DNA from: Hyphochytrium catenoides
Lineage: Eukaryota > Sar > Hyphochytriomycetes > Hyphochytriales > Hyphochytriaceae
Assembly (NCBI GenBank): GCA_900088475.1
Contig: FLMG01004012.1
Coordinates: 1 to 10,160 of the forward strand
Direction: 5' to 3'
DNA length: 10,160 nucleotides
Part shown: piece after piece, positions 1 to 7,927 of the stretch
Layout of the letters: each line of letters opens with the position of its first letter
Position numbering within the stretch: the first letter of the stretch is position 1
Program-made: the position numbers and the translations under genes
Notes under the pieces: generated by a model
Seen by the model: only the letters and a program-made list of their open reading frames with translations
The model's database searches: none
What the model was told of the DNA's origin: nothing

Positions 1-42
<42 letters not shown>

Positions 43-46
43 GGAG
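1..46. repeat. (GA)n microsatellite at the left edge
   Basis: Almost pure GA dinucleotides with single AAG and GGG interruptions, starting before the window. It is followed by a short alternating purine-pyrimidine CGCG run (about 55-64). Confidence 0.95.
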
Positions 47-131
47 AGACAGCGTGCGCGCGCGAGCGAGAGAGAGACCAGAAGCCGCCTCCCCTTCCAA
101 CTCTAAACCCTCGTCTCCCCTTCCTCCTCAC

Positions 132-362
132 CTGCTGAAATCTCCGACGATCTTCAGAATCTTCAAAATAAACTTGTCTGGAACTTCGAATGTCATTGCC
201 ATCGCGGATGCGCAGCACATCTTCCACTGTCTTTATGTTAGCGATGAGGTTGTTGTCCAGGCCGCTCTCTCCTCTCCAGCTCCGCTGTGCCGCCAGCACC
301 AGGAGACGCTCCGTGGAGAAGAGAAGACGGCGGAAGCTGATGAGCTCTTTAGAGCGCGCCAT
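132..362 (-). CDS. Hypothetical protein, first or internal exon of a gene leaving the left edge
   Basis: The minus strand reads ATG at 362-360 followed by 77 codons without low complexity, then CAG|GTGAGG at 132/131, a good splice donor in phase 0. The peptide starts MARSKELISFRRLL, has an amphipathic Leu/Arg-rich stretch, includes LDNNLIANIK and DVLRIRDGND, and ends in an acidic/basic segment EDSEDRRRFQQ. The frame stays open to the window edge, so the stop is not visible. No signal peptide or membrane segment is seen and I do not recognise the family. The code-like, non-repetitive composition stands out sharply from the GA tracts on both sides. If it is an internal exon, an AG such as CTCTAAAG or CTCATCAG just inside the ATG would be the acceptor. 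It could also belong to a long 3' portion of another transcript. The next exon would lie beyond position 1. Confidence 0.5.
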
Positions 363-383
363 TGGGGCCGAGAGAGAGAGGGC

Positions 384-417
<34 letters not shown>

Positions 418-465
418 CAGAGAGAAGCTGGGAGAAGGAGGAGCACAGAGATGGAAGATACCGCA

Positions 466-470
<5 letters not shown>

Positions 471-502
<32 letters not shown>
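471..502. repeat. (GA)n microsatellite
   Basis: An uninterrupted GA run of about 16 units. A less regular GA tract at 370-425 lies between it and the 362-132 exon, and on the minus strand would form the pyrimidine tract just upstream of that exon. Confidence 0.9.
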
Positions 503-932
503 CCCGTCACAGCCCTGGCACTGCAGGGTTAGGGGCGCACAGGTGACGGTGACAGAAAGGAGAGAGAGAGAGGTTCTTATTCGAGGAATGAGGAAGACTT
601 GCGCCAAATGGAACTGTGATGAGAAGGACCACGGAGAGGAGAGACCAAGAACGAGAGAAAGAGGGGTGAAGTGAGAAGGAGAGAGTGAGGGAAGGAGCAA
701 AAGAGAGAGAGAGAAAGAAGAGAGAGAGATTCCTCAGGAGAGAGAGAGAGGAAGAAAGAGAGAGTAGCCAGAGAGGGAGATCTCAATAAGAACAAGGAGA
801 TGGATCTCAAAACATACCAAATCCCTAATAGGAAACCCTAGAGGACATTCTATTAGGAATAAATATGTAAATAGTTCACAATAAGGCCTGTTACCTTTCA
901 AAAGTAGACTGCGAAAGAGTCCGCCGATCCAC

Positions 933-944
933 AGAGAGAGAGAA

Positions 945-1002
<58 letters not shown>
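933..1002. repeat. (GA)n microsatellite
   Basis: About 70 nt of GA with two AAAG interruptions near its start and a pure run of about 40 nt (961-1000). On the minus strand it lies downstream of the GTAAGT donor at 1048, so it may be intronic. Confidence 0.93.
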
Positions 1003-1005
<3 letters not shown>

Positions 1006-1048
1006 AGAGGGGAGGAGAGGAGAGGTAACCGGCATGTGATTGACTTAC

Positions 1049-1154
1049 AGAGGCGAAAGGATCAAAAGAAGAGAGAGACTGAGGAGAGAGAGAGCCGCCC
1101 TGCATAAGGGACGGAAGGGACATAGAGAGAAGGGACATCGTGTCTCCAGCTGCC
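1049..1154 (-). other. Exon-like island, minus strand, uncertain
   Basis: A strong acceptor pattern on the minus strand (CCTTTTTCCAG|GGCAGC at 1155/1154) and a consensus donor (GCCTCT|GTAAGTC at 1049/1048) bracket a 106-nt open stretch. One frame reads AAGDTMSLLSMS, then LPSLMQGG, then SSFDPFAS up to the donor in phase 0. The pair of good splice signals is the main evidence. The Ser/Leu composition is close to what CT-rich DNA encodes by chance, and I could not build a convincing chain of phase-matched exons from here to the 362-132 exon. It could be a spliced untranslated exon, a coding exon of the left-hand gene, or chance. Confidence 0.25.
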
Positions 1155-1890
1155 CTGGAAAAAGGAGAGAGAGAGAGAAAGAGCAGAAAGGCAAAAAGAC
1201 TGGCAGCAAAGCGCTCTGCCCACCTTATCGGGAGAATGTTTCTTATTCCTCTTGAAGAGAGAGAGGAAAGAGAGAGAAGAGGTGAAGACTCTCTCCTGGT
1301 ACGAGCAGTGTTGCGGCAGCAGGGAGAGGAAGAGACCGAAGAAGAGCATGAAGAAGAGCAAGAACAGAGAGAAGAGAGGCCTAGAGAAGAGAGAGACAAG
1401 GTTGAAGAAGAAGATGAGAAACGAGGAGAAAGAAAAGAAGAGAGAAAGAGACATCAACAGAATGCAGGGAGAGAGAAAGACTCTGTCACGTCAGAGATTC
1501 CTCTACGAGTACATTCTTTGTCTTCCCTCTCTCCTCTTGGTCCTTCTTCCTTGTATAAGAGAGAAGAAATCCTCCAAAGAAGAGAGAGAATTGGCCCTCT
1601 CAAGAGAGAGGAAGCAGAGAAACGGGCATATTCGCCAGGAGGAGGAGGAGAGAGAGAGGAAGAGAAAGAGAGGAGAGAAAGAGAGAATAGGTCAGACTCT
1701 CTCTCTCCCTTGCCTTCTTTACCTAATTCAAAGGAGAGAAATAGGAAGAAGAGAAAGGTTCAGCAGCGCCTGAAAGTGAAAGAGATGAAGAAGGCAGGCC
1801 TCTACACAGGAAAGAGAAGAGAGACACACGGGGAAGAAGACCGAGAGGGATGAACACCTCGGCGTAGGCGAGAGAGAGGAGAGAGAGAAA

Positions 1891-2028
1891 GATGGGGGAA
1901 ATAAGAAGCGTTGGCGAAGAGAAGGAAAGAGGAGAGAGAAGGAAAGAGAGAGAGAGAAAGATGGGGGAAAAAAGAAGCGCTGGCGAAGAGAAGGAAAGAG
2001 GAGAGAGAAGGAAAGAGAGAGAGAGAGA
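1891..2028. repeat. 69-bp direct tandem duplication
   Basis: Two adjacent copies, 1891-1959 and 1960-2028, each beginning GATGGGGGAAA and containing TGGCGAAGAGAAGG. They differ at 1902/1971 (T/A) and 1911/1980 (T/C), plus the trailing GA phase. The unit length is a multiple of three, so open frames on both strands repeat a 23-residue unit, but I see no independent evidence that it is translated. Confidence 0.92.
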
Positions 2029-2398
2029 GAGAGAAAGAGAGGACGAGTAAGCTAGAAATACAGAAGAACCATACAGCGGTTCTCTTCGTCATCTGCTATT
2101 ATCCTCTTTCTTCCTTTCGTCTCTGTCTCCCATCATCTCTCTCTCTTTCTCTCCTGCCAAAGGCAGCAAACCTACTTTCAAGGCTAATCAGATGAAGCCA
2201 GAGCAGGTAGGTCTTCTCTTGCTATGAAGAGGAAGAGAGATAGAAGAGAAAGACATAGAGAAGAGACAAAGAGAAGACACAGAGAGAAGAGACCTAGAGA
2301 AAAGTGAAGAGAGAAAGAAAGAAAGAAATACCAGGTAAGAAATGGGAAACTCTCTTGGATCAATGGACCGGAAATCTGAGGAGCATCTGGAATATGTC

Positions 2399-2401
<3 letters not shown>

Positions 2402-2431
<30 letters not shown>
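2402..2431. repeat. (GA)n microsatellite downstream of the CD36-like stop codon
   Basis: A pure GA run of about 15 units, some 75 nt beyond the end of the CD36-like coding sequence on its transcribed side. Confidence 0.9.
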
Positions 2432-2434
<3 letters not shown>

Positions 2435-2505
2435 TCAAGAGAAAAGGAGGTGTGAGACACAGAGAAAGAGAGACGCACAGAGAGAGAGAGAGATTGACAG
2501 TTCAT

Positions 2506-4294
2506 TTATTCATCCTTCTGCTTAGAGAAAAAGAGCCACGTAAAAATCTTCTGAGCAGCTCTGCTTCTTCCTACCCAGAGAAGAAACAGCCCGAAGAAAA
2601 GAGGAAAGAAACCGAGAGAGAGATTGACCTTTCTCTCCTTTTCTGCTTTCTCCTGGAGAGAGACGACTGTGGAAGAGTAAGAAGAGAGCCAGTCTTCTGG
2701 AAGAAGAGAGGAGTCTTGACGCCAATACAGAGGGATGAGGAGCTCCTGAGAGAGATTGGGGAAAATGGAAGAGGGAGATACTTTATAGTTTACCTGTGAA
2801 GAGAGAGAGAGAGGTGTATGTATGTCGGAGATAAGGAGAGGCACAGAGAGAGAGAGAGAGAGACAAGTGCAGAGGTAAGTACGGCGTAATGGTTAACAAT
2901 TCTCTCTCTTTCTCCTTTGTTTCTTCCTCTTCTCTCCTCTTCTCCGCTGTCTGTCCTACTCTCTTCATCTGCCTTGACTCTCATTCATCCCTTGCCCCTC
3001 ACTCTCCTTCTCTCTCTCTGCCCTCCTGTTCCATCTCTCTCTTTCTCTTCCTTCGCTCTTCTTCCCTCCCTCTTTCTCTGCATATCACTCTCTCTCTCCC
3101 TACCCTCTCTCTCCCTCTTTCCCTCTCCTTGTCTCATTTCCTCCCTCCCCTTTCTCCTCTCTCTGTCTCTCTCTCTCCGTATCTCTCTCCATCCATCTCA
3201 CTCCCTCTCTCCCTCTCTCTCTCCCGCTCTCTTTCCTTCCCTGTCTCTCTCTCTCTCTCTGTCTCACCTGGAAGCGCACAGCAGACTTGAGCACCTGTCC
3301 CGTCACTGGCTCAACATCCAGACAGCTCCAGTGTATTTCTGGGTTGGGGACCAAGCCTCCCACCTGCCATTCTCTCGAGCCAGAGAGGCCAGCCCATTGG
3401 GCGTGATATAGCAGATGAGGGAGAGAGAGAAGGACTGAGACTACACTCTCTCTCTTCTCTTCTTTCTCTCCTTTTCTCTTATTAATGTGCACCCCAGTAA
3501 TGTCCATTAACCCTCTTTGGTCAGGAGAGAGAGAGAGAGAGAGGCTCTTCTCCCAGTCTTTCTCAGAAAGACAGAACGTCGCTGCCTTTATCGCTGGGTT
3601 CCCTCCTCTCTGCCAAGCCTCAAGGTCACTTCTCAGGAAGATTGACGTCCATTCTCCCTCGCGGGAGAAGGTGATGGTCCTCATCGCCATCTCGAGGAAG
3701 AGAGAGAGAGAAGAGACGACGTTATTTGGAAGAAGACTGCCTCCTGTCCAGAAAGAGGGAGCAATCTGAGGAGAAGACCTGCCTTCAACTGGAATCTTGA
3801 CGCTTGAGATTCCATCTGCAGATTCCTCTGCCGATAAATCTGCATTTGCAGACGAAGACTGACGAAGATTTATGGAGTCATTGCCGCAAAACTTTCTAAG
3901 GAGGAAGAGATCTCCGACCTCATCCACCCCGGTCCTCACGGTGTGGGACGAGGTGGGAAAGTCGAGATCTCCATGGACGCACCGCTAAATAGAGGAATGA
4001 AGACGGAACAAAGAGAAAGAGAGAGAGAGGAAGAGACAGATAGGAAGAAAAAAGAAGAGAGAGAGAGAGAGAGAAGGAAGAGAGAGAGAAGAGGAAAAGA
4101 GCGAAAGAAAGAAAAAAAGAGAAAGAGAGAGAGAGAGAGATAGAGAAGGGGCGGATGGAGTAGGAGTAAGTACAAAGACTACTTGGGGATACTTCTGGAG
4201 AGAATGCGAGTCAGTCCGAAAGGGGGGGGAGCAAGAGAGAGAACAGCAGGCTGCAGAAGACAGAGACTGAGAGAGGTAGCACCCACAAACACAT

Positions 4295-4336
<42 letters not shown>

Positions 4337-7300
4337 GCACAGCTGTACCTGCTGAGCATTTACTCGCAATCCATGACTCTCATGTCTTCCAAGTTCAACT
4401 CCATGAGTAAGACCACTGAGGACCAGAGGCCTCACCGCCTCGGACACCTCCACTGGGGCAAGAGAAGACTCAAGGGAAGAAGACAGAGGCGTGCTCTCTC
4501 TCTCCGTCTGACTCTTTCCCTGCAGAAGTTGCTCCATCATGAAGCCCTTAGCAAACCACCACGCTCTATGGGATGGACTAGCTGCGCTAAAGTTGACTCG
4601 AATCGGAGGAGAAGGAGAGATTGAGCCGGGCGGGAACGATGAGAGAGAAGAAGTAGTTGAGAAGAGAAGAGAGGCTCCCCCTTCTGTACAGTCATACAGA
4701 GTCTCTCTTTCACAGAGAGAAGGGTCGAAGAAAGGTCTTCCAAAGCCTCTTTCGAAACGCTGAGAAATCTCTTCCCCGCTGTCTGTCACCGTCCGACAGC
4801 GAAGCTCCACTCTCTTCTTGACCTTTCTCTCCTCTTCTCTCTCTTGCTCCCCAACTGTTGTCTCTTCTGAAGCGTCTTCTAACTCTATTCTGAGAAGAAG
4901 AGAGGAAAGAGTATCTGTGTACCCGTCAAAAAGAAGCTCTCTCGCACTTCTAGTGACAAACAGTCCGCCCGATGAATAGTCACAAGCAGCAGGATCCTTA
5001 CAGAGGACTCTCTCTCCTAGGAAAAAGCGTGCGGTGACATAGCTTTGAAGATACTCTCCCACTAACTGCCCTAACGTTCGAGCAGATGCTGATGCTAATC
5101 TTCTATTTAGCAGTCTCTGTAGAGTCTCTGGAATAAAATCTGCAGAAAACTGCAGATTCAGATCTCCATTTCCAGATGAAGAGAAGGCCTTGGAAATCAG
5201 ATGCTCGCATAGTCTTTCTCCTGCTTTTTTTCTCCATTTTACGGTCTTTAAGCCCGTAGATGCTCCGTCTGTCCCTTCGGATACCGGAAGAGCTTCTTGC
5301 TCGTCCTCCAACAAAGTTGGGTCAGCGAGAGAGGAGAGAAGGTCCTTGCTTTCCGAAAGAGAGAGGAACACTTTCTCTCCATATTTGTCTGCAAGAAACT
5401 TGGAAAACTCGGCTCCGGCGGGCGTGAAGGCATCAGGAACGGAGGTTCGTGCATCAGTGAAGACAGCCTCTTCCAAGCTGCTCAGGCCAAACTCCTGCCG
5501 AGAGACTGTGCCGTTTCCCCATTGAGACATACCCAGAATGGAAAGGGCAGAAGAGGGAAAGAGAGAAGGAGGATCCTGTGCCTCCTCTTCCTCTTTCAGC
5601 AAGTAACCGTAACTCTTTTTCATCTCTGATCGAAAGTACATGTCATACCTGCCCACCACGCAACGGAACGACATGGCGGAGAACAGTGGGAGAGACGAGA
5701 GAGAGAGAAAGAGACATAAGTGCAAGAGAGAGAACATGGCTGATGAAGACAACCAAGGCAACACGAAAGACGAGGCGATGGTATGCTTTGAGAGGAGAGA
5801 GAGAGAAAGAGGAGCAAGAGAGAGAGCAGCTAACTCCGCTTACCACGAGCTGTTCGTCGCCCAGTGCTTGACGTAGCGCGCGATACTGCAGACCATACGC
5901 TCATACCTCGCCCTTAACTCTTCCGCTCCTGCCTTGTCGTACTCTTCCGCTTTCACGCCATCTGCTAGGGCAAAGCTAGGAGCCAAGTCTCTCCGGACGA
6001 CAGAGGCCCAGCGCTGCATGGCAGGACACGACATGTCTCTCTTTTCTGGGCTGAGTGAGGAGAGAGACGACGGGGAAAGAGAAGAAGCAGATGTAGCCAG
6101 AAAAGGGCTACGGGGAGAGCGGGAACCTAGAGCGTCTAGGTCTGCAGCTTCACAGAAAGAGGCAACGCCTCCCCAGGTCACTGCTAGCTTGTAAGGATTG
6201 AGGAGAGACGGATAGGCCGTCGCTGTCTCTCCTACGGCTGAGAATGTCTCGAAAGGATCTAGGAGAAGACGAGAGACGGAGGTAGAAGGAATCTCTCGCT
6301 CGTCACCTTGACGGAGAAGAAATGGCTGAATGCTCCAGTCACAGACCTGCCTGAGGCTAAACGAGCCCGCTCTCTCTCTTTCTTCTCCTCCTTCTTTCCC
6401 TGCTGCACTCTGGGAAGACTCTTGGCAGTCAGGGCTGGAAGAAGAGAGAGAAGAGACACCTCTCCACTGCTCCAGCACCCTCGTAAGGACGATGTCCTGC
6501 TCAAGCCAGCCTTTATACACAGGAACATCATCTCGCAGTTCCACCTGCCCGAAGAGATACCAAAGCACGCCTCTAACGTTAACTTCGCAGATCTTTCTGC
6601 TCTCCTCTTCTGTCTCTCTCTCTCTCTCAGTCGCTCTTCGCCATAGACAGAGCAGATCTATGAGGAAAAGATACTTTTCCTTCTGTTGGAGCATCGATCC
6701 CTCCTCTTTCGTCTTCGTTCCTAATTCTTGGACGTAGGTAAATGCTTGTCTCCAGATAAGAAATCCTCTCTCAAGCTGCTCTCTCGCTTGTTCCGTGCCA
6801 CTCTGGGCCGTGACGGTTATCGCCCCAGTGCCGGCTGGATAGCCAGTAGTGGCCATCTGGTCGGCCGAGGGATCGAGGAGAAAAAGAGCCTGAAGAGGAG
6901 TCACCGCATGGGCATCGTCTATATAGATGTTGGCCATGTACCCAGCTGCCAGCATGATCTTGCCTATTCCAAAAGAGCAAGCTGCCGTCAGACGATTGCT
7001 ATTGTCAGGCCCACAATCAACCTCTGCGTAGCTGGCAAACTCCTCTCTTGCTCTCTCTCCTCTATAGCGCGTCACACGGGCAAGGAGCTGGGGGATCGCT
7101 GACATGAGATTCTCCTGAAGGATCAGCTGAAAGGCCGATGACAGTCTCCAGAATCGAAGATTTCTCAATAATCCAGAATCTGCAGATGTCAATGTATTGC
7201 GAATCTCCGTCATTGCCCGGTAGCCAAGCTTTCCATAGATCCATGAAGGATCTGACCGTTTGCCTAAGAGCTTAGCAAAGGCAGGATTGAAGGTTGTGAC

Positions 7301-7927
7301 CTGAGTCTCTTCAGAGAGACAGGACGCCGCACGAGGAGGTGCTCTTTCTCCCAATTTCTCCCCAATGACGCTGCATTCTGCGGGAGAGAGAGGGCGATAA
7401 TATGTGATGGCATTGAAGGTATTCTCCGTGTTATCTTGGGAGAAAGAGAGGTTTTGGCGCTGTGTGATCCTCCTATAGCCGAAGGGGCCTCTCTCTACCA
7501 CTCGCGGGCTTGCACCTGATAGTACGACGTCCTTTGGGTTCAGCACCTCAAAAAGATAGAAAAATGTATAGGGGGAATAGTTATGCGGAGAGAGAGAGGA
7601 CGATGAAGACGTAGAAGATGAAGAAGAGAGGTCATCTGTGCTATTCTCTCCCGTTCTTTTATTCTCTTCGGGTGAGGGAGAGGAAGAAGAAGCTGAGGAG
7701 AGCGAAGAAGAGGGAGAAGGCGGCCACTGTTCCTCGGTGAAGATGTGCAGATTCCTGTCTTTCTCTTCACTGAGAACGTCTCCTTTCTCTATCACTAGTT
7801 CGTCGGTCAATCTCGTGGTTAGAAAGGTCGGCAAGACAAAGAAAGGGATAAAGAATCCATAGATGAAAATAAACACGGCACCGAAGAGAGAGAGGCAGAG
7901 ACCAAGAAGAGAAAGACGAAGAGACAT
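2506..7927 (-). CDS. CD36/SCARB/LIMP-2-like membrane receptor, four exons, about 1,462 aa
   Basis: Join of minus-strand exons 7927-5844, 5648-4349, 3984-3268 and 2793-2506. The total is 4,389 nt, divisible by three, ending in TAA. Seen in the translation: an N-terminal hydrophobic anchor (residues 2-32); a Ser-rich spacer (73-113); FEVLNPKDVV then VVERGPFGYR (126-152); RELLFDGYTD (about 930-940); HTVRTGVD (1142-1149); SLPHLL (1315-1320); GLVPNP then LDVEPVTG (1338-1358); IPLYW (1387-1391); a C-terminal anchor (about 1424-1441); and a 21-residue basic tail. This is the CD36 family block order. Family members are two-pass plasma or endolysosomal membrane proteins with a large ectodomain that binds and passes lipids or lipoproteins. 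That role here is inferred from homology. Usual length is near 470-500 residues; the excess is mostly between residues 152 and 930. Sequons include N95, N116, N159, N692, N740 and N1047. I chose Met at 7927 because it directly precedes the anchor. An in-frame Met at 8101 would add 58 residues, including a second Leu/Ser-rich stretch, and cannot be excluded. Confidence 0.85.
2794..3267 (-). other. Intron 3 of the CD36-like gene (474 nt, phase 0)
   Basis: The donor is CTTCCAG|GTGAGAC at 3268/3267, a near-consensus site. The acceptor is CTCTTCACAG|GTAAAC at 2794/2793. Joining them gives AVRFQ|VNYKV, which matches the family pattern around the Arg-Leu-Gln-Val-Asn stretch that follows the LD.EP.TG block. 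On the coding strand the first three quarters of the intron is GA-rich and the last part before the acceptor is CT-rich, so one intron carries both polarities of the simple repeat. Confidence 0.82.
2905..3266. repeat. Polypyrimidine tract, plus strand (strand-polarity switch)
   Basis: About 360 nt in which the plus strand is nearly all C and T (CTCTCT, CCCTCT, TTCCCT), opposite to the purine-rich plus strand on either side. It occupies the 5' three quarters of intron 3 of the minus-strand gene. Long Ser/Leu/Pro open frames on the plus strand here are composition artefacts. Confidence 0.93.
4009..4140. repeat. GA-rich simple-sequence tract inside intron 2
   Basis: An imperfect GA/GAAA tract ending in a GA run. 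On the coding (minus) strand it is a long CT tract immediately upstream of the intron 2 acceptor and may serve as an extended polypyrimidine tract. Confidence 0.9.
4299..4327. repeat. (GA)n microsatellite inside intron 2
   Basis: A pure GA run of about 14 units, roughly 20 nt from the intron 2 donor. If it were read through, it would encode the Ser-Leu run seen when exon 2 is extended past its donor. Confidence 0.9.
5649..5843 (-). other. Intron 1 of the CD36-like gene (195 nt, phase 2)
   Basis: On the minus strand the donor reads TCGTG|GTAAGC at 5844/5843 and the acceptor reads GGGCAG|GTATGAC at 5649/5648. The split codon TG|G gives Trp, and the reading passes from NSSW into YDMYF. The length is a multiple of three and both exons lie in the same frame. 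The only in-frame stop in the intron is the TAA created by the donor itself. The interior carries CT tracts typical of a polypyrimidine region. Other AG sites at the CTCAAAG and CATCAG sequences give the wrong phase. Confidence 0.8.

Larger units (their letters stand above)
363..2505. other. Purine-rich gene-poor region between the CD36-like stop and the left-hand exon
   Basis: About 2.1 kb in which the plus strand is mostly G and A, in imperfect GAGA, GAAGA and GGAGA runs. It presumably holds the 3' untranslated part of the CD36-like gene, and the promoter or early introns of the left-hand gene. A few non-repetitive islands interrupt the purines: 590-630, 800-930, 1200-1320, 1490-1560, 2060-2220 and 2332-2400. 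Some carry minus-strand splice-like edges, for example ATTCCAG|ATGCTCC at 2387/2386 with ACCTG|GTATTTC at 2332/2331, and CATAG|CAAGAG at 2222/2221 with GAAA|GTAGGT at 2176/2175. None gives a product I recognise. Very long open frames exist on both strands here but are expected from stop-free purine or pyrimidine codons. Confidence 0.6.
3985..4348 (-). other. Intron 2 of the CD36-like gene (364 nt, phase 0)
   Basis: The donor CAGCAG|GTACAG at 4349/4348 and the acceptor CCTCTATTTAG|CGGTGCG at 3985/3984 join codon to codon, giving NAQQ then RCVHGD. The downstream residues HTVRTG restore the CD36 family block expected after the preceding GLTHG region. An in-frame alternative donor CGA|GTAAAT at 4364/4363 would remove five residues (VNAQQ) and is also plausible. 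The intron contains an uninterrupted CT microsatellite on the coding strand (4299-4327) and a second CT-rich tract (about 4009-4140) just upstream of the acceptor. Confidence 0.8.

Noticed and set aside
55-64. CGCGCGCGAG run as Z-DNA or a CpG island
   Set aside because: Only about ten bases, with no wider CpG enrichment visible.
54-674. 206-codon plus-strand frame (RERERE-rich)
   Set aside because: Overlaps the better-supported minus-strand exon 362-132 and otherwise consists of GA repeats.
1140-1853. 237-codon plus-strand frame rich in Arg/Glu/Lys, with a basic C-terminal part (KERNRKKRKVQQR)
   Set aside because: Lies in almost pure purine DNA where stop codons are rare; overlapping frames on both strands are equally open. 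No start context, splice support or recognisable domain.
2505-2510. AATAAA on the minus strand overlapping the stop codon of the CD36-like gene
   Set aside because: It would leave an extremely short 3' untranslated region, and this hexamer is not known to me as a required signal in coccidia. Probably coincidental.
2889-3411. Plus-strand Ser/Leu/Pro-rich frames of 133 and 164 codons
   Set aside because: They are the antisense reading of intron 3 and exon 3 of the CD36-like gene, in a pyrimidine tract.
4211-5764. 517-codon minus-strand frame read as one gene of its own
   Set aside because: Its start is a GTG inside intron 1 and its end runs through the intron 2 CT repeat. Only 5648-4349 is real exon, joined to flanking exons by phase-matched splice sites.
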